A DNA stretch of 64,000 nt from Macrobrachium rosenbergii (taxonomy: Eukaryota; Arthropoda; Malacostraca; Decapoda; Palaemonidae): positions 20,391,558-20,455,557 of the forward strand of contig NC_089766.1 of the NCBI RefSeq assembly GCF_040412425.1, written 5' to 3'. A program made the position numbers and the translations under genes. The notes below the pieces were generated by a model, which ran no database searches, was not told the DNA's origin, and saw only the letters and a list, made by a program, of their open reading frames with translations. This document shows, piece by piece, positions 1 to 12,858 of the stretch (positions are counted from its first letter, which is position 1; each line of letters begins with the position of its first letter).

Positions 1-49
<49 letters not shown>

Positions 50-60
50 GTGTGTGTGTG
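1..60. repeat. (TA)n then (TG)n microsatellite, cut by window edge
   Basis: Pure TA dinucleotides run from the first base to about 45 and switch to TG. The array probably continues upstream of the window. Confidence 0.97.
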
Positions 61-418
61 ATATTATTGTTTACATGAATATTCACTTGGATACTGATTT
101 GTTTACATTCATAGCGTCATACCAGCAAGTTCTTTGTTATTTCCGTTTGAATATTTATAAAGGTGCAGAGATGTGGCACCGCCAGCCATCACAACAGAAA
201 CTAATCAATCAGACGAGAAACTTGAAGTGGTGTTGTAGAGTACAGACACAATAAAGATGGAGGTTACCTAATGAGCTTTATGCCTGAGCTCGTCTGAAAC
301 CACAGAGACAGCAGCCATGCCATTAGATGCCACAGCAAAACAGTATTTTGCAAAATTAATTTTTATTCAAAACACATTTCTAAGTTTTAAAATCAATTCT
401 ATCTTTCGGAATGCCCCC

Positions 419-422
<4 letters not shown>
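61..422. other. Unassigned sequence
   Basis: No coding, RNA or repeat signal was recognised between the edge microsatellite and the first (TC)n array. Confidence 0.5.

Positions 423-466
<44 letters not shown>
423..466. repeat. (TC)n microsatellite
   Basis: About 22 uninterrupted TC units. Confidence 0.97.
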
Positions 467-469
<3 letters not shown>

Positions 470-629
470 CACCATTTTGACGACCTTTAGGAAACCTGGC
501 TATTCCTTTCTGAATCACTGGAGTCAATTCACGTTTTGTGGACGGAATGAACTGTGGTGTCCATAGCAATACCTCACTTTTACTCACGATTCAATACACT
601 GTTTAGTCTTTGTTAGGAGTCTAACGTTC

Positions 630-633
<4 letters not shown>

Positions 634-697
<64 letters not shown>
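634..697. repeat. (GA)n microsatellite
   Basis: About 32 uninterrupted GA units. Confidence 0.97.
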
Positions 698-699
<2 letters not shown>

Positions 700-1564
700 T
701 GATATTATTGGAAAAATTTTTATTAGTCTAATGCTGTTATGTCGGACTTGCATATTCATTATTTACCACAGAAAAGACGAGACAATTTTTTTCAAGATAA
801 GTTCGTCATGTTTCAGGACTCATATAGAGCAATAAAAAGAGGACATCCAAACGTATGAATTCGTGAAGGGGTGAGATTTGAGGGGGTGGGGCGCGGGGAC
901 TGGGCAAAGAACGCCAAGCGATCAGTCATATCCAAATTCTAAATAGCGGATCGATATACGGAACTCTTATTCTGGAATCTTGAAAATCTGCAAAGAAATC
1001 AATTAGCTAGCAGAATTTGACGTTCCATTTTTGTTCCAAAATGTTCCAAAGGGGTTCTGCTTTCCTGTTCTCAAAAGTCCTAATTAATTTTTCTGCTAAG
1101 GAGAACTCATCTAGGAAATTTGTTTTACTCTTTCTAGAGAAGCCACGAGGCCCATTGTCTCACAGCGGTTGCAAACAATAATGTTAAATCGCTTAACAGG
1201 AATATAACATTTACCCTTGGGGAAGTCGACTATTGGGCTGGAAAAGGTGTTCAGTTATTCGGCCAGGAGACACATACAAAGAAAGGGTGAGACTTGACAA
1301 TTTACATTGTCAAGAAAAACATCATCGTTCTCGAATGCAATATGATATTGACATAAAGTGTGACTAAAACTCCATATTCAGGTCGTCCAAGGCCTTTATC
1401 AAATTGTACAATGAAAGCGATGTTACTTGATATACATTCGCTTTCTCCACATAGTCGGGATTCTACTTCGGGAATTGAAAACCGTTGGCTTGTTATATCA
1501 CACTTTCTCTCTCCTTCCCTCTGTTTCTTTGTCTCTCCGTCTCTTCTCACACACACATTTCTAA

Positions 1565-1569
<5 letters not shown>
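698..1569. other. Unassigned sequence
   Basis: No gene or mobile element recognised. Short open frames here lack codon structure or homology that I can name. Confidence 0.5.

Positions 1570-1634
<65 letters not shown>
1570..1634. repeat. (CT)n microsatellite
   Basis: About 32 uninterrupted CT units. Confidence 0.97.
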
Positions 1635-1641
<7 letters not shown>

Positions 1642-2146
1642 TGACTTGAAGATCTTGGACAAGTAAACCTTAAGAAAGCGGACTTTCTCAATAAAAACAA
1701 AATACAAACGAAAATAAAAGTACAATCGAAAAATGTTTCCTACCCGTCACTTTATTTGGCAGGTGTCTTGTGGCAATGAATATTGATGTTTCATATACGA
1801 AGAAGAGTGGCAGCTATTTTTGGAGAGGAAGTTCGTCGACAGGACTTTATCGGGAGGACTGTTTATCATGGAATATGTTAGGGTAGCTGGACTTTCCCTC
1901 ATTTCCGGAGCATTAGTCTTGACACGGAGATTGTCGTGACTTTACGTAAGTATTGACCTCTTGAATTCATTTTCACACATGTATACAGTGCCCTGTATAC
2001 CTCATGCAATGCTGTATATATAAAAGAAGGTCTGTCTTGAATGATGATTTATATTTGAGATTTTGTTTTCCTTTTTCACTTACACTTAATCATCTACAGA
2101 GGAACAAGAGGTAAGAGCAATTGATGAAATCTACAAATAGATGGCA

Positions 2147-2150
<4 letters not shown>

Positions 2151-2207
<57 letters not shown>
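2151..2207. repeat. (GA)n microsatellite
   Basis: About 28 uninterrupted units. Confidence 0.97.
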
Positions 2208-2211
<4 letters not shown>

Positions 2212-3163
2212 GTGTTAAGTGACTCGATACAAATCCTCTTTAGTATCAAGATGTCAGTGACAGGTCTGAAGACTTCCTGTACAATCCTTCTCTAACACTG
2301 AAGACTCTGGAGAGTCTCTGGCACTGAGAGAAGCCTCTCTTCAAGGAAATATTAGGCTCTGCAGATTAGCCTGCATGAAGGTGTAAAACCTGGCAGACTT
2401 ATTGGCGCTTTTTGTAAGTCTGTTTCTTCTACGGCTATTTCGGACACTTTTATTCTGAGTCTCCTCCCACAAGGATGTTATGAACAACAAATCCATATTT
2501 TGCGTCCATATAATTTTTGCAAGGAAAACTTTCTCTTCGTCTGTATTTTTTTGTGCTTTAATAGGATCTGGTTTGTCCGCACTAGTTAGTATTGATAATG
2601 GATGGGAAAATACTAACTTTCAGTTGCTGTGTTTGTTAATAAGGCTTGATAAACACTCCAGCACAGTCGCTGTCAGTGCCAACTATCAAAAGCGTTTGCG
2701 GGACTTCGCATGTGTTGGAATATTTGAAAAATCTTCTAGTTTTACGGAAACTAGACATATCTGTAAAACTTCATTTTATTTCCACCTGTTCTCTTGCCTT
2801 TTTATTTTCATTATATTTATTTTTTATTCATCATTATTCGATATCAGTTTCTGTGATATATAGGAACGCATGTTCATGTCACTTCGATCTCTTCCCCCAA
2901 TGCTACAAGAGACACTTTTTCAGTTGAATTTCTCTGTGAATGGATAGTGCGATAGGGAATGGACAAACGGAAAGATTCGTTCCCTTTGTATACACGAGGT
3001 TTGATGTTATCGTATCTTTTACTTTCCTCCTTTCGCGGAATTCGAAAAGGAAATAAAAAGCACCGGCAAACTTTCTCGGACATTCAGCGTTGAATTGAAA
3101 GCTTCATGAGGCCCAGTTACAAAGGAAGATATTTTAAATATCATTTTTAAATCAGCGACAATT

Positions 3164-3169
<6 letters not shown>
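2208..3169. other. Unassigned sequence
   Basis: Open frames of up to 127 codons exist (2480-2863), but their translation is unlike any family I recognise and resembles translated AT-rich non-coding DNA. Confidence 0.45.

Positions 3170-3249
<80 letters not shown>
3170..3249. repeat. (GA)n microsatellite
   Basis: About 40 uninterrupted units followed by a short poly-T. Confidence 0.97.
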
Positions 3250-3252
<3 letters not shown>

Positions 3253-3965
3253 TTTTTTTGTAATGATTATGGAGTGAAAAGTAGCATTCACCAGAAATAG
3301 GCTCACTCTTATAATCCCATATTAGAGGTGAGTTGTGAACATCCTTGCCTTGAGGCAGAAGGAAACATATTAACAGAAAATAAAATAAACAAACAGGTAA
3401 ACGAGGAAAAATGGTACAGCCTAAGAAACCAAATTCCTTTATCTCAGGTAACTGAGAAAATTGATATGAGTCCTATTTTTCATCACTGTTCAAGATCTAA
3501 TGCAAGGAGCAAATTCCTTGTACCTGAACAGAGGCCGAATACTGATGAAGGAATCATCCCTTCGCAAAATAAGAAGTGAAATCATCCAACAACAAAACAC
3601 TTCCTGCGCCAAAGGAATTCCTAAAATGCAATTTGTTCCCACAGGAATTACCTGAATGAGATGCCTTCAGAGCCATGTTGCAAATCATCTCCCTAATATG
3701 TTGCAGTGTGCATAACGCAACAGACGACACAAAGCGAGAGTCAACTGCGCCTGAAATCAGGGCAAAAGGGCACGTCCCACTTCAAAGAGAGGGGCGCTTT
3801 TGCCTACCCGCAGAATTATCCCTTCTTAATAAGAGGACTGGCGTTAATGAAGGCAGATGGAGGTATCACACTGCATAGCATCACCGCTTGTGTCTGGATG
3901 AAAAAGAAGTCTAATTATGGTCAATATCACTCACTTTCCCAGTTAACCGAAAGCAACAGAAATTA
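3250..3965. other. Unassigned sequence
   Basis: Nothing recognisable; short open frames only. Confidence 0.45.
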
Positions 3966-4040
3966 TATAAATTTCTGACTCGATCAGGATCGAACCGCGG
4001 TCTCTCAAATGAAAGGCTAGGGTGATACCAACTGACGCAC
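3966..4040 (-). mobile_element. tRNA-headed SINE, left arm of inverted pair
   Basis: On the minus strand this arm reads an A-box-like GTCAGTTGGTATCACC, then CCTTTCATTTGAGAGACC, then a B-box-like GCGGTTCGATCCTG, and ends GAGTCAGAAATTTAT. That is the layout of a tRNA-derived SINE head with an internal RNA polymerase III promoter. There is no acceptor-stem pairing, so it is not an intact tRNA gene. The plus-strand arm at 4046-4117 is a diverged copy in the opposite orientation. Confidence 0.7.
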
Positions 4041-4045
4041 ACAGC

Positions 4046-4117
4046 TCGATTGGTAGCAATTTGGCCTTTCATTTGAGAGACCGGAGTTCGATCTCGACGT
4101 GAGTCAGAAATTTATTT
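4046..4117 (+). mobile_element. tRNA-headed SINE, right arm of inverted pair
   Basis: Reads CTCGATTGGTAGCAATTTGG (A-box-like), then the same central 18-mer as the left arm, then GGAGTTCGATCTCG (B-box-like), then GTGAGTCAGAAATTTATTT. It is the head-to-head partner of 3966-4040, and the two arms could fold into one long hairpin. Confidence 0.7.
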
Positions 4118-4845
4118 TCGTGAAACACCTGCTCATGCGCTGATTAGTTCCATCGTATTGATGCATCATATTTACGTAAAATAAAAGCAGTCGAGTTTGT
4201 ATTAGGCTAATTGGACACATGGGAAGAAATCATGACGTCGACTTGATATTTCAGAGTTCATCTTCTCTCTGACGCAGACTTCAGGTCTTAACTCTAGACC
4301 AGTTGTGGAGTAAGACACTGAGTACCGGGGAAGGCAACCTGAGTTACCTAAGGTGATAACGTTGGGATTGGTGGTAACACATGAAAATATGGCCCATATA
4401 TATCATGACACAACTTAAATAGGAAAGAAATTATGCAAAAAAAAAGAACGTAAATTAAAAACATGATTTTAAAAAAATATTATGAAAAATTCATTTCCGT
4501 AAACAATAGCATTATGTGGCTGTAATCATGGACGTTCCTTCCCAAGAACATTAATATGAGTTCATTACTGTGAAAGGTCATACCTTCCAAGGGCTCTTAA
4601 TGAACACATTTGCACGCGTAATGGAAGGCTTCATTACATGGGAAATAGGGGGGCAAATAGATACTGATATCACTGGTTGTAACAACAAATACACAACAAC
4701 TTGAATATAGGATTTTCTCCCCTCCCTCCCTATACCTATTTTGCCTCGTCTATTTCCCCTTAAGAGAAGAGAAAGGACTAATTATTCGTTCCTTCTTTCG
4801 TTATCCTTATCCTGTTGCACACTGTTTACTTATCAGGATTCTGTG

Positions 4846-4847
<2 letters not shown>
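4118..4847. other. Unassigned sequence
   Basis: No gene signal. The first part may be the body of the SINE at 4046, but its end is not identifiable. Confidence 0.4.

Positions 4848-4907
<60 letters not shown>
4848..4907. repeat. (CT)n microsatellite with one phase break
   Basis: CT units with a TTCTC interruption near 4891. Confidence 0.95.
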
Positions 4908-5191
4908 TTATTTAGTCACTTCTGAATACATAATCATAAACTTTTCAGGAGAAACTCCAGTGATTTACGTTTGTTTTTGTTATAATTTATTTTTTTTTAT
5001 TTCGTCCCCTACAAATTTCCTGGAAAACATTTGAAAAATGATATTTTAAATCAATTGCGCCAGTCAGCTGTGAAAAATATTCAGATAGCATTTCCATGCT
5101 GAGCGAAGGTCTGCGTTTGTACAAAGACGTAAATGATTTGCGTCTCGTTGTTATCAGAAGAAGCTATTTGCGTCCGAGTGGGATTTCATTC

Positions 5192-5337
<146 letters not shown>

Positions 5338-5695
5338 AGCCCATAAAAACGCCAAAATGTTGAAAGTAAAGGCTATATTTCAGAGACTACACTGTCCCTC
5401 TCATCACGAAAAGCGGTATTTATACCAGAAGGTCCATAGGTCAGCCGTTACGTCACTCCGGTTGACAATTTCTTTTTAATCTTCTTAATCGCTGGTTGGA
5501 GGAAGATCTTATCTATAATGTTAGAATCCCAGGCGCCTCTTGAAAGATTCATGGTATTTCTTTGTTTATTCAAGGCGTAATCCACCATCTGGCTTTTGAA
5601 CCGACTATTGCTGCTATGAATTATACAAGACATGTTGGCGTTTTTATGGGTTCCTTATATTTGATGGAATGTTGTTTTAACGGAAAATATTTCAG

Positions 5696-5697
<2 letters not shown>

Positions 5698-5769
<72 letters not shown>
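5698..5769. repeat. (AT)n at the 3' end of a minus-strand SINE
   Basis: About 36 AT units immediately follow the SINE 3' end (minus strand) at 5774, so this is probably the expanded SINE tail. Confidence 0.9.
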
Positions 5770-5771
<2 letters not shown>

Positions 5772-5773
5772 CA

Positions 5774-5990
5774 TTTTTTATCACAGTGATTTATATACGA
5801 TCATGAAGCTACAAATATCGCTTAATATCAAATCCACGCTACTCAAGGAGTATTTTGGGGAATTATCACCGAAGGGGAATTTATAAGTGATAAATGGACG
5901 AGCGTCTGCCGAGTCTCGATCCCACGACACACAGACGCGCATCCAGCGAAGCCAGTCGACGCTAACCACTGAGCTATCAAGAGAGGTATA
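5774..5990 (-). mobile_element. tRNA-derived SINE (family A), near full length
   Basis: Reading the minus strand, an A-box-like GATAGCTCAGTGGTTAGCG (5962-5980) is followed by a B-box-like GTGGGATCGAGACTC (5911-5925). The body follows, with GTCCATTTATCACTTATAA, CCCCTTCGGTGATAATTCCC and GATATTAAGCGATATTTGTA, ending TCATGATCGTATATAAATC. This is the standard tRNA-head plus unrelated-body SINE layout. Related pieces occur at 6300-6740, 6855-7005 and 49070-49215, which shows it is a dispersed family. Confidence 0.8.
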
Positions 5991-6099
5991 AGTTAACGCC
6001 GAGTCTGGTGTACTATATTTACCGGTCGAGAGACATTCACAGGCCTCTTTGGGCATTAAGGAGGCATAAATTTACATTGAACGCAGCCTTCTGACATTT

Positions 6100-6560
6100 T
6101 AGAATCACAAGATTTGTGTGTTCATGAAATAAAAATCGCTTAATGGTAAAAGCTCGTAAATGATAGCTCAGTGATAAATGGACTGTCACTAATGTCTCGA
6201 TCCCACGACACACAGAGTCATCCTTTGCGGTTAGAACACGTCGAGACTTTTTATAAACGTTTTTTATCACACCGTCCATTTATCACTTATATATTCATTT
6301 CGGTGATAATAAACATCGGGGATCATCCGAGGTAGCGTGGATTTGATATCGCTAGAGATGATCGATATCAAATCCACGGTGTGAAAAAAATGTCATAAAA
6401 GAGCTGGGTCACCAATGAGTAATCGGTCGATGGGGAATTAATGCCGAGGTTGCGTTGAATTTCTCGACGGGATAAATGGACGGGACTGCGGAGTCTAAGC
6501 ATTTATACCTTCAGTTGATCCCACGTTACACGACTGGATTCGCTGCATGCCGTCTATTAT
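6100..6560. mobile_element. Rearranged SINE family A fragments
   Basis: A-box GATAGCTCAGTG (6162-6173) is followed at once by SINE-body and B-box pieces in mixed orientation (GTCTCGATCCCACGACACAC, 6193-6212; GGTGATAATAAACATCGGGG). The stretch 6335-6378 is an inverted repeat with perfect 15-base arms GTGGATTTGATATCG and its complement. Order and orientation do not match an intact SINE, so this is a mosaic of fragments. Confidence 0.65.
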
Positions 6561-6589
6561 CCGTGTCGTGGGATCGAGACATTCTCTGC

Positions 6590-6745
6590 AGGGCCCGTCC
6601 ATTTATCACTTATAACCCCTTGTGATAATTCAAACCATCGGGGATACTCACTTTTGGAGGTAGAGATTTGATATTAAGCGATATTTGTAGCTTCATGATC
6701 GTCTATAAATCACTATGTCTGATAAAAAAATGTCATAAAAAGAGC
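6590..6745 (+). mobile_element. SINE family A 3' body fragment
   Basis: Plus-strand copy of the body: GTCCATTTATCACTTATAA, then GATATTAAGCGATATTTGTA, then TCATGATCGTCTATAAATC and an AAAAAATGTCATAAAAAGAG end. Together with 5774-5990 it forms an inverted repeat. Confidence 0.7.
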
Positions 6746-6849
6746 TGCGGGGAAACGTACAATGAGCTATCATGGCGACGTGGGTTAATGCCGAGCATTA
6801 ACAAGGGATTTGCTCGACCGGGTAAATATAGTACACCAGACTCGGCGTT

Positions 6850-7001
6850 AACTTATTCTTGATAGCTCAGTGGTTAGTATCGTCGACACGCTGGATCGCG
6901 TCAGTTTTATGACATTTTTTATGCCCGTCCATTTATTTATATTCGGTGATCTTTGAAATCCTTGAGGTAGTTGTTGATTTGATAAAGATATTTGTCTCAT
7001 G

Positions 7002-7056
<55 letters not shown>

Positions 7057-7060
7057 ATAT
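6850..7060 (+). mobile_element. SINE family A copy with (AT)n tail
   Basis: Starts with GATAGCTCAGTGGTTAG (6861-6877), continues through a shortened body (GCCCGTCCATTTATTTATAT, TTCGGTGATC), and ends CTCATGATCATATATATAT, running directly into (AT)n from 7005. The AT array is therefore contiguous with the SINE 3' end. Confidence 0.7.
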
Positions 7061-7734
7061 AATATTATATAATATGGGGAATTATATATATATATATAAT
7101 TTATATATGATAAATGGACGGGCATGCCGTTATCTCGATCCCACGAATATATCACAGACATCTCTAAATCCAACTGGTTATGTTGTCCGTCGAAAACTTC
7201 AATTTAAGAAACCACAGCCTGACGTGGTAAAATTGACATTATTATTTATCAAGAACGCCGAGGGAATACACAACTTTTCCCATCATCAGGGTCGCTTATC
7301 TATAGAATGACATAAAAAATAAAGAGAAGCAGTAAGAAAACTATACTGACTGACTAAATCTAAACGTATTAAAAGTTATAATTGACAAAACTTTAAAATA
7401 CATAATAATATAAAGTAGATTAGGAACATAAAACCCTAAGTTAAGTGCAAAAGAGCAATGACTAAGTAATAAGAAATCACGTATTAAACAATAATCGTCA
7501 AATAAAATCACTGAGAAAATATATACAGAGATAGAGAGAGAGAGAAAAAACAATGAATATTCAAAATATTAAAAATGATAATGTAGTATAAAATACTGAA
7601 GAACCTACTGTACATGTCGTAGTTAAATGACAACTGGGCGAGTTAGAAGACTGCGAATGGAAGAGGGTGAAATGGTGTGGAGAAAAAAGAAAAAGAAAAA
7701 AGCAAACTATGCAATGAACGATGGAACAGGTGGT

Positions 7735-8133
7735 TCGGCTATTTAGTGTTGGTGATTGTTGTTTAATATGGGGGGACTCTAAAAAGGGAAGCGAATGGTT
7801 TTTTTTTTTTTTTTTTTGTCCGAGTATTTGAAAATCACTGTATTGTATGTGATGGTGGCAAGATATAGCATGGAGTCTGATGGCACTATTTTCTTTTTTG
7901 CTTACAGCTAAGCCTGTACGGTGGCTGACACCCCTATGAGAGTCGATGCGCACCTTAAGTAGGCGCTTGGTACATCCCACATAGGTCCCAAAATTACATT
8001 TAGGGCAATTAATCTTGTAAACAATGCAGGTACGCATCAACTCCGGGAGGGTGTCTTTCACGCGGAACAGTCTTCCGGTTGTAAGTGGGTTATTAAAAGT
8101 ATGAAGATTATATTTATCAGAGACACGGTCCAT
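7735..8133 (-). pseudogene. Penelope-like element GIY-YIG endonuclease fragment
   Basis: The minus-strand translation holds a Penelope-type C-terminal region. The RT-to-endonuclease linker NNPLTTGRLFRVKDTLP is followed by CIVYKINCPKC, GTYVGCTKR (the GIY-YIG core in its degenerate Penelope form), LLKVRIDSHRGVSHRTG and a closing LPFLESPHIKQQSPTLN. In Penelope-like elements this endonuclease nicks target DNA for target-primed reverse transcription. No reverse transcriptase domain is found upstream (above 8133), and after about 7735 the frame runs into simple sequence, so this is a truncated remnant. Identification rests on motif order and is fairly secure. Confidence 0.85.
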
Positions 8134-8810
8134 TATTTACGGGGAGAGAGAACTCTGGATACTCACTCACATAATTATACATGCTGGATTCAATATGGAC
8201 AACCCAGGTGAATCGTCCAAAATATGGTTCCTGCTGATATCTTCACCCAATTCTTGCCCTTTCCTTTTCGTGGCATTTTTTTGTCCAAGACATATAACGG
8301 AATATTTTAAAAATCTGGGGTCCAGGAAGAAAGAAAATGAAGCCAAGCTGTATTTTTATTGCATATTAATTGCCAATGACTTTTATGAATGGCTGACATT
8401 CCCTTCCTATTCCTACGAAGGCAGAAGTGTTTGCATTGAAGATTTATTCGGAAATTCAGTGAAGACGGATCTTATGAATGAGCTAAAGTAAAGGAACAGA
8501 AATTAAATCTCATATACTCAGAGTTAGGAATTCCGTTGGATTTCATCTCAAGACAGAAATAGTTGAAGTCGACAGATTCATAGATATTTGGTCAACTCTC
8601 CTGATTCTGACAATATTAAATACAAATATACAAATAAGTAGTCTTATGCCTAAATATTTATATGTCCAAACAACAGGAAATGATTATAAAGTCGTTTAAT
8701 GGATGTAATCTTCACTGATTTCTCCATTGCTCTGGAGAAGAAGAGGGATTTCTATAAAACCTGAGTGCAGGATCGTGCCTCCATATCATTTTTCCCTTTC
8801 GAAAGCATCT
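8134..8810. other. Unassigned sequence
   Basis: A 98-codon open frame at 8195-8491 is not recognisable. No RT sequence belonging to the Penelope remnant was seen. Confidence 0.45.
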
Positions 8811-8900
8811 CTGAGGACAGATCCTCTCAGGACAGATCCTCTGAGGATAGATACCCTGAGAACAGATCTTCTGAGGACAGATCCCCTGAGGACAGGTTCC
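8811..8900. repeat. 15-bp minisatellite, six copies
   Basis: Six imperfect copies of CTGAGGACAGATCCT lie in register (8811, 8826, 8841, 8856, 8871, 8886). Because the unit is a multiple of three, both strands stay open across it. They read as LRTDP-type repeats on plus and ICPQR-type repeats on minus. Confidence 0.95.
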
Positions 8901-9111
8901 GACGCCTAAGATAAAAACTCGAGCATGAAGACCACCTTTCGCCTGCGGATAAGTGGAAGCTTCAAGGAATATGGTGATGAGGGAATAATGACGTTTTGGA
9001 AGGGAAAACAAAGGATGTCTCCAACGATCTGCCTGAACGGTGAGCAATTTAGAGGAAAAAAAATTATGCTTTTACAACAAGATTTTTACCCAATTAATGG
9101 CGGTAACTGAT

Positions 9112-9340
<229 letters not shown>

Positions 9341-9839
9341 TTTTCACATATACAATGCATGAATTTGAATCTTATATTTACAGGTTGCTGAGTATCGTTG
9401 GGTCCTTATCTCAAAGTAGAGACAATATTTTCTGTTTAAAGGATGTGCTTTATCGAAGCTTTGCTTTAAGAATATGGTAAAGTTTAATCAACTCTTGCTG
9501 TCACATACGCATTCAAAAGTGCAGGAAGACTGACAAACAAACACTCGATCGGATACATGACTTAAAATCCTCGTCTATCGTACATATTTTTTTAAATGTG
9601 CTTAGAGATCCATCTCAGTTTTGAAATGATAATCTAATTGTTTTTTCCGGATTGTAACTAACAAGTTGTTTGAGGTAACTCATTCATTTCTCTCCTTCCT
9701 CACAGTATTTGCATGTTGTATGACTTTATGGTATCCAGTCCCTGACTGAAGTCATTGTCAGCTATTATAGTTCACTGAAGTTTGTTCTGATTCATCCAAA
9801 GTTTTTCATTTCCATCACTATATCTTTATTGGATTTGCC
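9341..9839. other. Unassigned sequence
   Basis: Nothing recognised. Confidence 0.45.

Positions 9840-9903
<64 letters not shown>
9840..9903. repeat. (GA)n microsatellite
   Basis: About 31 GA units. It continues in frame into an open frame to 10178 whose non-repeat part (about 90 residues, acidic patch SDSSDDEAGEED) is not a family I know; treated as unproven. Confidence 0.95.
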
Positions 9904-9905
<2 letters not shown>

Positions 9906-10185
9906 TGTTACCTTACATGTAAAATCCTCTCTGAGAAAGAAACGCAATTCACAAATCAGCTAAAAGGCACGACAGAAGGCGACACACAATCGGATTCATC
10001 TGACGACGAAGCTGGGGAAGAAGACGTCGGTTGTGAAATGGAAACCTTTCCATTGAGGTGGAAAGAGCCAAATAGATTTGATCAGTCCTTAATAAGGCAG
10101 AGTATCCAAAACCTCCTGAAGACTCAGAATGCAGTTCAAAGGACCACAAAAGAATACAGAAGGATTGCATACATGTGATATTCAT

Positions 10186-11765
10186 GGGAGCAGCGTAATA
10201 ATGGCCATTACATCCCTTATGGGAAAAGGCAAAAGAGCGTCTTTCTGGTTTCCATCGGGCAAAAAACGATTGCTCTGTTTATAAACAGGGCAACGAAGAT
10301 CTGTTATAATAGGCTCAAGTGGATATTATCCCGCTAATCCGGTCACGTTCTTTAAATAATACTAATAACAACAACAACAACAACAATAACACCAATAACA
10401 CAGCAACAGCCTTTTCAATTTTCTTTTTCTATTAGCGATTCGGGAAAGGGCTCCTGTGTTGTAAGGTAAGATCAAGGTCGTTCGAAATCGTTTCCAGAGG
10501 TCACCGTTGAATGTATCAGTCACCATAGTTTCTGGACCTCTCGGCAGAATCAATTTTGTTTGAAATGACGAAAGTTTGCATAAAACTCGGTTCCCTTCTT
10601 CGGGTTTACTTTTACTTCTGCTAGTAACCCATTTTCTGGTCAAAGTGAGCTTTGTTTCACCTCAGATTCATTTTAGGGTGAGAAATACGAATAGGAGAGT
10701 ACCAGGCATCGTCACGAAGCGTCTGGGTGAAGGAAAAAGTGGAGCGAAAGAAAAAGTCGAGAGAAGCAGCTGAAGGAAAAATGTGGGACAGACAGACAGA
10801 CAGACGCTAGTGGCAGCAGCTAACCAGATCTGAAAAGAGAAACAAATATAGTCATCAGAGAAAAGAGAACTGTAAGAATGTGGATGTTCATAAGAAGAAA
10901 GAGAAGAGAGGCGATAATGAATTGTGATATGACTTCACACTGACAAAGAAGCATAAAAATCTCTCGGTTGAAGCAGAACTCCAGAACCAATTTAACCTTT
11001 GCAAGTTTTGTACACTGTCATCAAAGGCCTTAGACTTGGTCATAGTCACATTCATTTATTAATGTAAAAGCAAAATCAGTTACACATAAAGCTAAAAGAT
11101 AATGCCTAAAATAACATTGTCAACGGAAATAGTTCCTACCAGTAATGGAATTCAAATTTATTCTTTTTCAAATTATTTTTGGAGGGATTAAGAATCACTT
11201 TTACTTGCAAGTTTATCTTCGAGTTATCTATTATAACCCTGTAGCCAGGAGGTGTAAAACTAAGGTCAAATAACTAATTCGAAAATGCTTGAAAACATAA
11301 AACCAAAGTGAAAAGAGGAGATAGAAGGATAGATGAAGAGTTTCTCGTTCACCCTCTCATGGGAACAGATCCCACATTTTACCGGATTTTGTTTGAAAGT
11401 CTCTGACTGAAGTTATTACTTTCACCTTGCCTCTCACAACAGACAGCTTCGGCGGAAGGCGATGATGTGATGAATTTCTTTGCAAGCATCCTATGAAGTT
11501 TAATGAATGAAAACACTGGAACTTTACCCCATTTGGTATTCAAGAGCAGGAGTGCTACATACAAGTAGAAATAGTCTCTTTGCTCAGGTCAAAACATTCA
11601 GGGAACAATGTGTCATTAGTTACGTTGACCTTCATTCGAATGGGGTCGTTAAACTCGTTCCCAGTGACGACCTTTTTTGAGAATGAAATTTGAGGTTTTA
11701 CAATATAGTCATTCTTTTCTAAAAACCGCTTGAATCTTCCCGTTTGCTGGCAGTCTTTTTTCATG
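10186..11765. other. Unassigned sequence with minor simple repeats
   Basis: Contains a short AAC-rich tract (10366-10386) and a short GACA tract (10787-10806). No coding element recognised. Confidence 0.45.

Positions 11766-11846
<81 letters not shown>
11766..11846. repeat. (AT)n microsatellite
   Basis: About 40 uninterrupted units. Confidence 0.97.
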
Positions 11847-11849
<3 letters not shown>

Positions 11850-12048
11850 CACAGTATAAAGTGAATGTTTGTATGTCAGTTTGTATCTTTTGTGCACTAT
11901 AGAAATCTGAACCTTGGCCAAACTGCAAAAAAATTGGCAAGTGGTCATCATTTTGTCCAACTTAGATAATAGGGTAGGTTTCAAACCTGTGCTATATATG
12001 TCTAGAGTGTGTATGTGTGTATCCTGAGCAGTAACTCACCTTATTTTG

Positions 12049-12778
<730 letters not shown>

Positions 12779-12854
<76 letters not shown>
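12779..12854. repeat. (CT)n microsatellite
   Basis: About 37 uninterrupted units. Confidence 0.97.

Positions 12855-12858
<4 letters not shown>

Noticed and set aside
632..835. Open frames rich in Arg-Glu or Leu-Ser
   Set aside because: Translated (GA)n and (CT)n microsatellites, recurring at many places in the window.
3966..4117. Functional tRNA genes
   Set aside because: A- and B-box-like motifs are present, but acceptor and anticodon stems do not pair; SINE heads fit better.
9904..10178. Acidic open frame after the (GA)n at 9840
   Set aside because: Contains a plausible SDSSDDEAGEED patch, but no start outside the repeat, no splice context and no family resemblance that I can name.
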